A DNA stretch of 64,000 bases from Brachionus rotundiformis (GCA_016802295.1 JAESIW010000138.1:3929085-3993084); one strand, 5' to 3'; counted from the stretch's first letter, positions 48,352-61,900 are shown. Notes: generated from the letters alone by a model not told the origin. Numbers and translations: made by a program.

Positions 48352-50061
48352 TTAAATGTCTAATAAATAGTCGACAAGCCATGGTTTATCTTTGTCATTA
48401 TATTTAGTTGGTGGCAGATCATATGGTACTAAAAATTCTGGATGAGACTCATTCAAGTCGAAAAAATCTTTATCTTGCTTTAAAAATAAAATAGATTTTT
48501 TAATAAAATATAAATAAATATCTACATTAAGAATAGATGGAATTATTAAGACACCCATTTCATAAGACAAAATATGATACTGGCTTTCATTTTTTTCAAA
48601 TGATCCCCATGCAGCTTTGGATAAGTTAGCGCTAGTCAACAAAAACCAATACAATTTTTTAAAATCATTTGAGTACCTAGCAAATGTCTTTATGTGCGGA
48701 CTTGCTCTTGTTCGACCAGTCTTATCTGCCTTCCATCGACTTTTGGTAAAATTAGAATATTATGGAAAATTTCTAAATTGCCAGTATTTACTAGAGAAAT
48801 TTTTCTAAGTATGGCTGTTTGATAGCCACAGATTTTGAATATGGTAAAGAAGTGCCTGCCAATGGACCTTCAAAACTTCTGAAAACATCTTGTATGCTCG
48901 GGTATATCAAAAAAGGTTTAGTAATTTTGGGACTTAATGGATTATTGCATGATGACAAAGATTGGGTAAATTCTTTGCACAACCATTTATCTTCTGTTGG
49001 TCCCAATGAACCAATACTTGAAAATTGACACACCAGTCGATCTGGTTGCTCGATTGGTGAAGAAATTTTCAAATAATCACTAAGCACTTTACGAAGTCTG
49101 ACATGACCAAATATTTTTTTAGTACTTGGAAAACGTCCAGGACAAGAGCCGATTAAAAAAACACTAGAAAAGTTTATTCTCTTAGTAATAAAATTTTTCT
49201 AAATTTTTACTTAGCACTGGTCATGTCATGAGATTTTATAATATCTATCCAATAGTTGAATTTATCTTCTCTATAATGCTCAATATATGTGAGTAAATAA
49301 CTTTTAAACTTTGTTTGTGAATCATACGCTATTTGAGGTTTTTTGCTATCAGATGAGATTTTCGGCATCAATTCACTTATCCACATACTTAAATTGAAGA
49401 ATTTTAGACTAATCTCTACTATCTACTTTAATCACCCCTGTGTTTTTTGATTCCAATCTGCTTCAATTAAATTTGAAGTATGTACAATTATTTTTAAACC
49501 AGTTTTGTATAAAAGAAACATCATTTTTGTGTGATGAGTGCCATAAGGAGATTCAATTCTGGCTTTTATCAAAGTAATATTAGAATATGCTTCCGCTAGA
49601 TGTTCTAGTTCAGTTCGTTTTGAATTTCCATGAATAATGGTCAATGGTTTGTCTCTATTTTCCTTTGGATATTGTTCTAGCAACCATTCGAGATCGTGCA
49701 TATAATTAAATTGGGCTGATGCAACAAACTCTGATTTATCTACTTCTAGAATGTCTCTCAAACTAAGTGAATAGGTTGAGTTTATTTCAGATGCATGTGG
49801 CACGTTATGAACTTTGGTTAAGTTGATAAAGTTGTGTTTTGGAGCTGGTGCAAGCTTTAATTTCTTTGGTTCACTTGAATTTTGTGTTTGTTTTGGGTGG
49901 CTGAATTCATTCAGATGATCGGGATTTTTGCGGTAGCATTTTGAGCCGTATTTACATTGAGGCTTTTCTTGGTGGTCTAATATTATCTCGGTATCTGAAT
50001 TTGAGCTCGAATCTTCGTCTAGAAGCACCAATTCTGGACTTTCATGTTTCCGCTTAGACAT
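48352..50061 (-). CDS. TDP1: Tyrosyl-DNA phosphodiesterase 1 with N-terminal PBZ finger
   Basis: Exons 50061-49436, 49387-49211, 49163-48792 and 48739-48352 (introns 47-52 bp, all phase 2) give 520 residues; human TDP1 is 608. TDP1 removes stalled topoisomerase I and other 3' adducts in nuclear and mitochondrial DNA. Both HKN motifs are intact: His177/Lys179/Asn197 in THHTKMM and HTSN, and His407/Lys409/Asn430 in SPHIK and LTSANLSKAAWG, with the same spacings as human 263/265/283 and 493/495/516. Other conserved blocks are ADWNQKTQG, LIGSCPGRF, QFSSIGSLG and LPYS. Residues 36-55 form a C2H2 PBZ finger (Cys36, Cys42, His49, His55; CKYGSKCYRKNPDH), a poly(ADP-ribose)-binding module absent from human TDP1. 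A TTTATT at 48305-48310 is the minus-strand poly(A) signal. Confidence 0.95.
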
Positions 50062-50550
50062 GCTAATTTTTTTTTGATAAAAAGAAATTTTTGATCAAAA
50101 TTATTCATGTGATTTTGAATATTATTTTAAAAATTCCAAATCTAAACAATTGCATAGTTTTTAATGAAAATTTAAATTATCTTATAGATAAAATATTTCT
50201 TAAACTTATTGTAAACCTTTATAAATGTTGACTTTAAATTAGAATTGATTCTTCAAAATAGAAAATCCCCAAGCTTACATGAAATAATTATTTTATTCTT
50301 AATAAGAAGTCATTAGTTATAAAGCACTCATTGCATGCATTTTTTAAATTTTGATAAAAAAAAACATGATTGTTGAAGAATTAAATTGATAACAATTTTC
50401 GATAAAATTTTTAGTTTGTTAAAGTTAGTCGAAATTTCAAAGGAAGAACCAAATTTAATGATTTTTAAAGAAATTGGACTAATTTGTTTACACAATCATT
50501 AATTGAAGTTTTTTTAATTTTATTAATAAAAATTACCAAAATAATAATTG

Positions 50551-50935
50551 TTACCGTAATGCCTTGCCCCCTAATGCATTGCACTTTAAACCAGAATTCT
50601 GGATTTTAATGCTGCATTTAACCCACTTTTTTTTCCAGATACGCTGCGACTGAAAATGCTGCAGTTAATGTCAAAATTTTGGTAAAAATGCCGCATTAAA
50701 TATGTAAAAAATATGTAAAAATAACCAAAAATAAAAAATAAAAAAATTAAAATTAATAATAAAAAATTTTTATTATTTTTTACATATTTAATGCGGCATT
50801 TTTACCAAAATTTTGACATTAACTGCAGCATTTTTAGTCGAAGCGTATCTGGAAAAAAAAGTGGGTTAAATGCATACATTAAAATCCAGAATTCTGAAAA
50901 TAAGTGCCGCATTAGGGGGCAAGGCATTACGGTAA
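50551..50935. mobile_element. Long-TIR palindromic MITE
   Basis: Ends TTACCGTAATGCCTTGCCCC and its reverse complement GGGGCAAGGCATTACGGTAA. Inverted similarity runs inward about 150 bp on each side (blocks CCAGAATTCTGGATTTTAATG, CAGATACGCT/AGCGTATCTG, GTCAAAATTTTGGTAAAAATG), around an A/T-rich centre of about 60 bp. ATTG occurs directly outside both ends, a possible 4-bp target duplication. No coding capacity. The superfamily is uncertain. Confidence 0.8.
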
Positions 50936-50944
50936 ATTGATCAA

Positions 50945-51990
50945 TTAATTAAATTAAATAAAAATATTTTTTGCTAGAACATTATTTTTCACTAAAATTC
51001 CATTTTCAGAAATTTTTCTTTTGGAGTCTTCAATGATTTGATTGATGCGTCCTTTAGCCAAACCAAGTTTAAAGTTTGAATCGTTTGCCTAAATTAACTC
51101 TTTATAAGAAAGTCTTAAAATTTAAAATTCAAATAAAAAATTAAAAAATTTGCGATATTAATTTGATCAGAAAATTCAAATCGCTTTCGCCATTTGAGTA
51201 ATTAATATCAATAAAAATTTTAGACATTTTCATTTTAATTTAGTTCAAGTCTTGGTGAATTTAGTCTGACTTTTTCTTTATCAATTTGAGTCTTGAAACT
51301 CTTGACTGTCCTAGCTGATATTGCTTCTTTTGATATTTTATTTCATGATTCAACAAATCTCTTTGTACAAATTGATATCGATTTTTTCCTTTTTTGCTGA
51401 TCGCTCTTTCAAGTTTATAGTCATACTTCATCTTAAATTTAGGTGAAACTATTTCATAACTTAAGATCCACTAAATTCAATACCTACTGTTTTCATCTTC
51501 ATTTTCTTAAAATATAAATTTTCTTTCTCTTCTTCTAATTTTTAATTTTTATTTTTACTTCTCCTGAAGGATGTTAATTAAATTCAAATAAAATAAAAAT
51601 AATTTAATAAAAATTATATGACTAAATGTTTCTTTCTTAAGTTTGATTGTTTCTTCAGTTTTGTTTTTAATAATTTTTTAGTCAATCAAATTTTGCTTTA
51701 GCCGAACATTTTCAAAATCAAGACCATAATTTTTTTGCATATTTTCCTTGATTGGAGTTTTTGTTTTTTTAAAGCATTGTCAACAGAACGTCAATCATCT
51801 TCTTCAGTTCGTAAAACTTCTTGAATTTTTTTGATCCTAAGATAAATTAAATAAAAATTACATTTTAAAAATTTTAATTTTTAAATTCAATTGTTTGGCT
51901 TCTATTATAAGCGTATTAGGTATTTCGCCTATTGATGTTGGTAGAGGACTTTGATAAACTGACCTCATCTTGATCAAATTTTTTTTGCAA
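50945..51990 (-). pseudogene. Probable decayed coiled-coil protein gene, family not recognised
   Basis: On the minus strand there are scattered protein-like stretches in order. A possible start MRSVYQSPLPTSIGEIPN (51.98 to 51.9 kb) comes first. RIKKIQEVLRTEEDD follows at about 51.84 kb and runs into TGA. Next are ENMQKNYGLDFENVRLKQN then TAA, and EEEKENLYFKKMKMKT. Then come KYDYKLERAISKKGKNRYQF and more up to a TAA (51.43-51.26 kb). The last stretch is SNFKLGLAKGRINQIIEDSK to about 50.95 kb. Composition is charged and helical. Internal stops plus the lack of consistent splice sites suggest a broken gene, but a live gene with short exons I failed to join cannot be excluded. Confidence 0.4.
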
Positions 51991-52900
51991 AATTTCATTT
52001 AATTAATTTAGGAAATCCAAGTATACTGACTTAAAATTAGAAGTAGCAGTATTAAAAGGACTTGATGCAACAATTAACATGTCGTCGCTCCCCACTAAGA
52101 AGAGATAAGACTTTGCAGCCTATTCCATTGAATTAAGTAAAGTAGTTCTATATCCAACAGTTGAATTGGATTTTACCAAATTTTCTTACAACTCATTCCA
52201 TTCGAGAACTATTATAGTTAATGTAAGCGCTCAATGTGGCTCTCTTCTTTCACCAGGAAAGCTTTCTTTCTTTTTGAACTATGATGCTATTTTATCTTAG
52301 CCCAGCAGCAGAATCTTTGATTACTGATCTATTAACCAGATCACTAACCATCATCTAAACTGTTCACTAATTCTCACTCATCATTCATTCTACTTAGTCA
52401 GTTCAATTCTAGCCAGCCTCAGTTTATAGTGACACATAGATCTCGTTCTTGCACCTTCTCAATTGCACCGTATAGTCTAGATAAGGTTAAAAAAGAATTT
52501 TAGTCACAACTTTCCATATCAATTTGTTTAGACATTCAATGCACCCAATAAGTGAAAGAATTTATGAATTGCTCGAGATGATCTTTAAATTTTCAAAAAT
52601 TTCTTGGCAAAAAAAAATTATTAAAAAATTTTATTTAGTCTTTTATTTTCAAATTAATATGTAAATTAAATAATTGAAATTTTTTTATGACTTTTTATGA
52701 ATTATTAATTGGAATCTTGAAATAATTTTTTAAAATTCGAAGAAAAGTAAATAAAGATTGATTTAATAATAAGACTAAAATTAAAGCCTTCCATAATATT
52801 TCAAATTAAAAATTAAAATTTACAATATACGAATAAAATCTTCCTAAATATATAAGCACATGGATTGAAATTATATTATTTAAATTTTTAGAATTAAAAA

Positions 52901-55900
52901 ATGGTTCAAACCAAATCAAGACACCACAAAAATGAAAACTCTTACAGGTTCCAGACACTTAATGAGAGGCTGGCAAACATAAGTGTTGATGTGACGAAAA
53001 AAATCAACCGCTTTCAACAAAAACCTGAAGAAACTGAGACATATTTTTACCAATCATTGGAAAAATGGGTCGATCTTAACTACACTGGAGTATTTTGTAA
53101 CATTCAGAAAAAAAACTAGATTACCAATAACTGATTTTAAACCAAATTTTAGATGAGTTCACCAAAAAGGTTAAGTCAAGATGCCAAACCCTGGCATTGC
53201 TTATTTACCACAAAGATTATTTGATTGAAACACTAAAAGAATTTATCCCAAAAGCGAATGAACTCTCGCTTCAACCAATTTTAGAGTAAAATTTAAAATT
53301 AATTATTTATTTAATTTTTAATTTTTGCTAATTAAGTCTAACAGCCCAGCTAGCCAAAGATCTTCAAAGCGATTATTATGTTTACTTTCCGGATGTTTTC
53401 AAAAGTATAATCAAACTTCTCGATACCCAAAATACCGAAATTTTAGAGTGGACTTTTCAAACTTTGTCATATTTATTCAAATTCTTATGGCGTTACATGC
53501 TCAAAGACTTAGATACTGTGTACCATCTCTATTGTCCATTGTTTGACGAATCAAGAAAATTTTACATCAGAAATTTTGCAGCAGAAAGCTTCGCATTCTT
53601 AATGCGAAAAGTACAGGATAAAAATGAACTTTTTGATTTCTTACTTACCAAGCGTTTAATTGACCATCCCCAAGAAACAAGTGGTATTGGGCGCTTAATA
53701 TTCGAAATGTTCAAGGGCATTAAGAACCAGTTCAACACATGCACCGAGTCTTCGTTCCAAATTTTGCTTACAAAGCTCAATTTTTTTGACAATGAGCAAA
53801 AAAATGAACTAATTTTAAAGTGCATTGGAATTACCGTGCAAAGCATGGCCGAATTTACCAAAAAAGAACACTCATCCATTGTCTGGACTTGTTTTTATGT
53901 AATGATATTAATATGAAAAAAATTTCTCTTATTTTTTATTAAGAAAGGTATTGATGAAAATATAGAAAATAAAAAAAAGTTGACTAGTCTATTGCAGTTG
54001 TTGGAAATCTTTCTTGAATCGAAAAACTGCTATTTGGTCAATAATTTAGACTTGCTTTTGGACAATATGATAAAAGTTGCCAATATTGAAATAGACAATA
54101 CTCAAGACTCAGCTGATTTTACTAAGCGTTTCTTCAATTTAGGCAAACTTATTCTAATGAGTGAAAATATAAAATTTCCAATCGAAAAAACAAGCATACT
54201 TCCAAATAAATTATTTCAGGCAAAATATAATTACGGATTGGTGTCCGACATGACCAAGGCACTTTTTAACTATCCATTCTTTGAGACAGTAAGTTGGTTA
54301 TTTAATTTTTGGACTGCTGTTTAATAAGCAAATATGAAAAATTGATTTCTTCTTTTAAAATGATTCTAAAATAACTTTGGAATTATAGCATGGTTGCTAT
54401 TAAATTTACATATTGACAGACCATTATGTGGTAATTAATTATTTCAATTTAAAAAAAAAACTTGCCTAAATTATTACTGAAAATAGTTAATAGTACTAAC
54501 TACTGGAAAGCTTATTATCAGAGTTGTTTTTAAGTCATTAAGTCAACTAGAATGGGTTTATTTTTGTGTGGTGACAAAAAAACTTTTTCGACTGATAAAT
54601 AAATTTATTGACTGACTATTTAATAAATTTGTACTGACAACTAGAATCAAAAAAATCTAAGTCACTAAAGAGATATCTCTAAATCAAAAAATTTTTTAAT
54701 TAATTTTTATTTATTTGCTGTTTTAATAAGATATTTATATTTAAAAAAAATAATAAAAAAAGATAAAAAATAGAACTTATCTCGAATGACTTGAAAAAAA
54801 TTTCAAAAATTAATTAATTTATGATTTTAAAAATTGCTAAAATTTAGGCTCATTTGATATCTAAAATTTAATTTTTTGATTTAAAAAAAATCAAGTAGAA
54901 AGATTCAAAAATTAATTCCAATTAATTACTTCTTATACCTGAAAAACTTTAATATTTTGTAAAGAAAAACTTCAAACCTATAATAATAATAAAGCTACGG
55001 CAAGCAGGCTTGCACAGGCGTCCTATTAGGAAGACATCAATGAAAGCTAGATACATAGAAATCTATTTCCATTTACAAAGTTATTAATAGAGTCATTAAT
55101 ACCGTGATCTTATAGTATTCCACTCTCTGATTATACGATTTGAGAAAAAGTTTTCACGCTGGGTGAAGTTGGTAGGTGCTTGGACGGAGAAACGCCTCTT
55201 ATACCCTTTAATACCTTGTACTGGTCTGGGTTGGAAAGAGACTGTACGGGGGAGGTCTGACCTAATCCATGTTATTTATCTAAGCGGCTACTTAGCTTGA
55301 ACTTTTGGATCATGTCTCCTCTGGTACTGCGTCCGCTCAGAATGGGCAATCCTAAGATAGAAAGGTGATCGCTCAAAATTAAGTTACGGATTCTCTCTCT
55401 TAAATGAATATTTTTCAATAGAAAAATTTAGATATTTTAAAGTTTCACTGTTAAAAACCTTTTATTGCTTATTATGTTAGAAATAATAAAATTTAAAATT
55501 AGACTGAAAAAATGTTTATAAATTAATTTTAAAAAATTGTTTATCTAAAAACTGTAAATCAAGCTAATCATATTTGTATTAACAGGATAATTTTGAACTA
55601 ATTTTTAAAATTTAAAATTTTAGATCATATTTCCAAATATAATTTCATATTTTGACAATCAAATCAAACATAATAAACAACCAAATAATGAAATCGAGGA
55701 ACATTTTTTGACAATATTAGCCGAGTATTTGATAAAAGAGAAAAAAATACTCGAACCAATTTATTCAAGCGAAACTCAATCTGAAGATAAAATTGAAAAC
55801 TTTATCATAACTAAGAGTTTAAGTAATCTTAGTCGCTTACTTAAAAGCGAAAAGTCCTTTTTGGATACCGAAATAGCAAAATGTTTGGACAAGTTTAGTA

Positions 55901-58900
55901 CTAGTGAGATAAAAAAATTCAAAAATATACAACTTATGATTAAAATTATAATATCGAGTTTTCTTATTGGAAAGAGTTCCAATTTAGACCAATTAAATGA
56001 ATTGGTAAAAAGATTGGTCGAAATTATTGAAAATGAGCTAGGTGCTGATGATTTTGAAACAAAAAACCTCACCAATTTGGAACTTAACTGTTTTTTATTG
56101 AACCTTACAACCTGGTCCCTGAGCATATGTACCAGAGTTTCATGTCAAAATCAAATTGTGCAACTCATACTCAATTTAAATCAAGCTAAAGAAAATCTAA
56201 AATTGAAACAGATAGTCAATTATGACGTGGATGCAATTGATTTATCTTCAAAACACCTGTTACAAGCATTGAGGTACTCTTGGGACAATGAAAGCCAATC
56301 TGATTCATTGAAACAACTCAGCAAATTTCTAAAAGCTGAACTTTCATCTCCATTTAGTGAATCCAGAGTTAGCTCTATATTTCTGTTGTCAACTTTATAT
56401 AAATCATGTGATTTGCCGGTGAACGAAGACAATGAAAATTTGTTGGATCAATGCTTAAAGGTCGAGCTGACCGCCACAAGTTTGGATGAGTACAGACAAA
56501 AAATTTATTATCTACAAAAATTGGATCCTATTGTGAGCAAAAAGCTTCTCGGTGGTGAACTGACCGAAGAAGTGCCATTGAGATACATCTTTGGTCTTTT
56601 ATTTGAAAATTTCAAGTTGTTCTGGGAGCCTGCCATTCAAATGGTGGTATCATATGCCAATTCAATGAAGCAGAATGATTTTTGGAATATTTTTAGTGAT
56701 TTTCTCGTAGATTTGACTCATAAAATTGAGGCTAAGGGACAAGCGTGTCGGAGATGGTCAAATACTCAAATGGATGATAACCAACTCAATGTGATCAAGT
56801 ATTTAGACAAGTATAGACTAGAGAACATGGACTCGATTGATTATATGAACAATAGAATTCTGTTGTGTAAATCGATGCAAAGTATTTCTCAAATTTGTGA
56901 ATCGAAAACCAGAATGTTGATACCATTGTTCTTCAGATTTATGGAGTAAGTTTTTATTTATTTTCTAAGTATAAATTTTTCAAGGAGATCCTCAGGCTAC
57001 TCAGAATCGAATTAAGTCCTTTTTTTTTGCCAAGCGTTGGTAAATAGAAAGAGTTATGTGATATTTTTTATAATAAAATAAATTTATAGCTTTTAGTTAA
57101 TAAGTTTCTGTGTAGTAACTATTGTTTTGAGTAGTTTTTTAATTTGGAAAAATAAACTAAAAAATTTTTTTTTGCTTTTAAATTGATTATAAAAATCAAA
57201 GGGTTTATATGGTTTTTTTTTTCAAATTACCCTACTTTAATTTAAATAAAATTAAAATAAAAAGGCAATTCTAATTTGAGATTTTCTTCTTTTATGAACC
57301 AATAGCCTACTTTCACCTTCCATATATTCAAAATTATTTTTTTTTGTCCAAGCAAAATTTTAAAATTATTGTTATTATGTTTTTTCACATTTTTATTTAT
57401 TACATTCTATCAAAAAAATTTTATAGCTTCATTCATACAATTCAATTAATTTTGGTAAACTTGTTAAATTTCTTATTAAAAAGAATTTTTAAATTTAAAT
57501 TGTTCCTAATAAATATTTTTAAGTAAGCATGATTAATTATTTAGATAAATTTAATCAAGAAAACTTTACTAAAATTGTAGCTAGAATTCAAGTTGAAAAT
57601 TATTTTCTTATCAATTTCTTTTCCTATTCATTATATTTATTCATTTTGAAAAAGATAAACTCTCAGTTTTAGTTTGTCAGCAAAAACACTTTGCATTATT
57701 ATTATAATTATTTAAAGATTTAGTAAAATATTTTCTAAAACTTGCCAAATTAACAGAAAAATTCCATTAAATATTTCTAATACAAAACTATACAAATTTT
57801 TATTTTTCAAAATAGAAATGAATATTACAGAGAAGAAAACCGACTTTTATCAACATCGTATGATGACTTGACAACAAAATATGTTAAAGGTAATTTTTAA
57901 AAAAAAATCAAAAATTTTTTTAAACAACTCGGAAGCTCCAGTCCCTCAATACTCTTATCCAAAGGCTTTTTAACTAGATTTCTAATACGAATTCTACACA
58001 AATCCACTAGGCTTATTGTTTGGCTAAAATTAACCCCATTCTGATCTAAATACTCCTTCATCCACGATTTTTCATATAAAAATATATCATTTTTGTTAAG
58101 TCTATATCCAGATTTTATCAATATAATGGTCAAGCTTAGTAAATTTCTTATACCAATTTGGCTCAAGCCAAGCTCATCTTTACTGTCTTGATTACCAAAG
58201 ATATTTATTTGATGAACAAAGCGGAATTTGCTCTTGGTCAATTTTAAGATATACTCAAAGGGTGAATCAACATGAAAGTCATAGCCGCGGTATTCAATTG
58301 CTCCTGTAAAGCCTTTATTTACATCGCATCCAGCTCTGATTAGATCAATTGCCATCTTTAATTTTTCAACACTAAGGTTTTCCATTAAACATTTGAAAGC
58401 AGTTTTATTTCCAAAAATAGATGTTTGATCCAAATTTTTGGCACTTTTTAGCAATGTTTTCAAAATATCCTTGTGTCCATGTCTTATAGCAATGTGAAGT
58501 GGAGTTTCTTGGTCATTATTAATGTAGTCTGGATCTGCACCATGATCCAATAGCATATTGACAACATCATTGGAACAATTTGCTACCGCTATATGCAAAG
58601 GCGTGTCGCCACGAATGCCTATTTTATTGACCAGACCACCTTTACTAAGCAAATACTCAACCACTGTTGGTTTGTCTTCATAGCAAGCAACAGATAGAGG
58701 AGTGTCACCATCAACATCTTCACTGTTAACATCAGCTTCATGTTTCGAAACTAAACTTTCAACAATATCCAAATAGCCTCTAAACGAGGCTATGTATAGA
58801 GCACTTTCTTGCCTAAGATTTTTAGCTTCTACAAATGCATTATTCTGTAGCAAAAGTTCCACAATGTCAGGATAGTTGTAGTAGCATGCCCGCATTAAGG

Positions 58901-61900
58901 CTGTAGCCCCATCAGAAAATTTACAGTTTACATTTGAGTTGGCTTTAATCAAAAGCTCAATTAGCTCATAATTGCCAAATTTTGACGCACTTAAAAGTGC
59001 TGTGTTTCCCGATTTGGTCTGATGATTTACCAAAGCGCCATTGCTGATTAGCAGCTTGGTCATTTGAAGGTCGTAAGGATAAATGAGCTCAGTGGCTAAA
59101 ATAAGTGGAGTTTTGTTCTTGGAATTTTCGTAATTTACATTTGAACCACGTGATATAAGAACTTTGACGGTGTCCAAGCACCCTACGTCACAGGCAATTA
59201 ATAAAGCTGTGTTTTGATCTTCTTTAGGATTACGATAATTGACGTCAAATTTGACCAGATCCAAAATAATGTCTACCAAACCAGTTTTTCCAAGTCTAGC
59301 AGCGTAGTGCAGACAATTGTCCTTTAAGTCGTTGTCCAAATATAACAAAGCCCAGTTTATTTCCTTGATAGCTTTGAATTTTTTTAGGCTCTTGAATCTT
59401 GGCAATGGCTGAGGATATGCTATGAATCTGCTTGTTTGTAGTATTTCTTTTACCTGGTCCATTAGTTCATTTTCAATTGAGAATTTTAGAGTTTCCCGTA
59501 CTTGGTTCAAATAGGACTTTTCTATCTTCTGAACATTACGTGGCTGGTATGACCTTGGTGACCATGTAGAGTGTTTCTCAAAATTTTTACGTTTCATATT
59601 AAAAAAAAACAAAACACAAAGCCTAAATAAATAAAATAATTAATTCATTTAGAAAATATAAATTCACTTGGATTAAGTGAGTTGACTTGGCTACTGGCAC
59701 AAACATGCCCGCCTAAATTAATTAAGCGCCTTTTTTTAACCAAAATTTTTATTTACAGATAAATCAAATGAAAAATTAAACAAAGAAAAATATTTTAACA
59801 AAAAATTACTCAATAAGTAAATTAATTAATTTAAGTTTAACATTTTTAATTAAAATTCAAAATTAGACACTTGTGTGCATTTTTGGACATTTTTGCCAAA
59901 TTTACTTCGCCCAAATCATGGCATCAAGAGGAAAACTTACGTAACTTGTATCTAAACGTAAATTTAAAAAATAAAAATTTGTAAAATTTTTTTATTAATT
60001 TTAATAATTAATTAAGCTTTTGTGTCATTATGATTCATCAGTGCAAAAATCGGCACTTAATTGCTTGTTCACCTATCAATATGAATACCTTAAGCCATAC
60101 CGTGAGCATTTGGAAAAGCTGCTTGAAGGGAAGCATTTTAGACATGAATTGGTGATTTTCAGCTTGGACGAGGGGTCAGGAGTGATCCATGCTGACCACA
60201 GACAGAAATTGTTGCCAATCTTGATGCGTATTTTGTACGGAAAATTCAACTCAAATGAGACAACACACACGTCCAGTCGTGACACCAAATCGAACAAAAG
60301 ATCCACAATAATTCAATTTTTATCATCTTGTTCAGAACATGAGCTCAACTATTTTTTCAATTTAATCTTTGATTCATTGAATGTGGTTCTTTTGGAGTTG
60401 AATGAAAAATCACCTGACCGATTTGATTTCAATGATAATAACTTTGATGAAAATAAAAGAAATGAGTTTTTAGTTGGACTGGTAAAAAGATTAAATGAGC
60501 CTGAATCGTCTATTTATAATGTCAAAAAATGTATTCCATTCAAAAAAATACTTGGTATTTTACAAACAATGGACATTTTGTTCAAAAAATTAGCTCGGCA
60601 AATGGAAAATTTTTCTCACAGAGTGTTGTTAATGCTGAGTTTTATCCAAAAATATACTTTTAAAATAAATGACAGAATTTTAGCTTTGAACAAAAATGAA
60701 AAATTAGTAGACGATTATCACTTAAATCTTATTAGAGTTATCAAACAACAAGTCTCAATTAGATTTAAGCAAGTATGTAATATTTAAATTAATTTTAGAA
60801 AAATTTTTCTCACTATTTCAACACCTTGATAAAATTCTCTTATAGAAAAATAATCTTTGAAAAATATTTTTATTTTAAAAAATAATTTTTGGAAAACCCA
60901 GGGGTTTTCTGAATAGCCACATCATTCTTTTAAACCCTCATGTTAGCGTTTTTAAGATTGAATTATAATAAAATTAGCTATACAATTAAAAAAATCTTAG
61001 AAAGGTAAAAAAAAAAGATTACTATGTTTGAAAATTATTTAATGAGTATTTAAAAAATATTTTAATTAAGAATAAAGTCAAATTTTTCATCGATTTTAAT
61101 TATGAATCAAAAATTCTTTCTCAGTAGAAATTAAATAATAATAAAAAAAAATTAAATTCAAAATTTTTACACAATCTAATTTAAAACTATGCTTTTTAAT
61201 ATTTATTTTAAGCTTTTCGATGTATTTGACCATTTAAATTTTACCCAATGTGAATATTATCTAATTTTCGACTCATTCATTTGGCCCCAGTCGTCGAAAC
61301 TTCCCGTCGAATCTCTTCAAAATGTCAACAATTTACTCAAAATATTTCATCTATGGAGCGAAAGACCAAAATATTTTCCTCTATTGGTCGCTAAAAAGAC
61401 AGATTTCACCTTTCTAGATTCAGACATCTTATCCCAACAACCTTTTGGCAACTCAACTACTTTAACTGCAGTATTTGAACTGATCGACTCTGAAAAGTGT
61501 TCCCAAAAAGTAATCAACTATGTTCTTGAATTGGTACATAACTTGGTCTCATTTGCCGATTTCAAAGAAGATGAAAATTCTGAATTGGAAAGGACCCTTA
61601 AACTTCCATTTAGCATCACATTCGACTCTGAGGAAGAGCTCAATTTTGGAACTCTTATTTTACGCCCTCATGTTAACTCAATTGTCAACCACATTGAAAA
61701 ATTGGTTGCCGCCAACATGAGCAAAAAAGTTTTACCAAGCAAACCTTTGAAAATTCTAGCTCGAATTAGCTCGTTTGCATCAAATTCTCAAGCCCAATGT
61801 GAAAAGATTATTTTACTCCTAGTACCCTATTTGGTAAAAAATCGAACCCAAAGTGAAGAAAATGAACTTAATATCTTGAGCTCGATAAATTTCTTACTAA

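Larger units (their letters stand above)
50062..52900. other. Intergenic with MITE and decayed gene
   Basis: 2.8 kb between the divergent TDP1 and UTP20 starts. It contains a palindromic MITE and a likely pseudogene (separate entries). The part from about 52080 to 52500 is GC-richer and repeat-like. The 400 bp before UTP20 are plain A/T-rich DNA and should include its promoter. Confidence 0.55.

Noticed and set aside
49163..49201. A 12-bp intron after TDP1 exon 2
   Set aside because: Too short to splice; the AG ending at 49164 gives a 47-bp intron and the correct phase instead.
57344..57526. 60-codon hydrophobic open frame in UTP20 intron 5
   Set aside because: T-rich intron sequence gives Phe/Ile/Leu by chance; UTP20 exons splice around it in phase.
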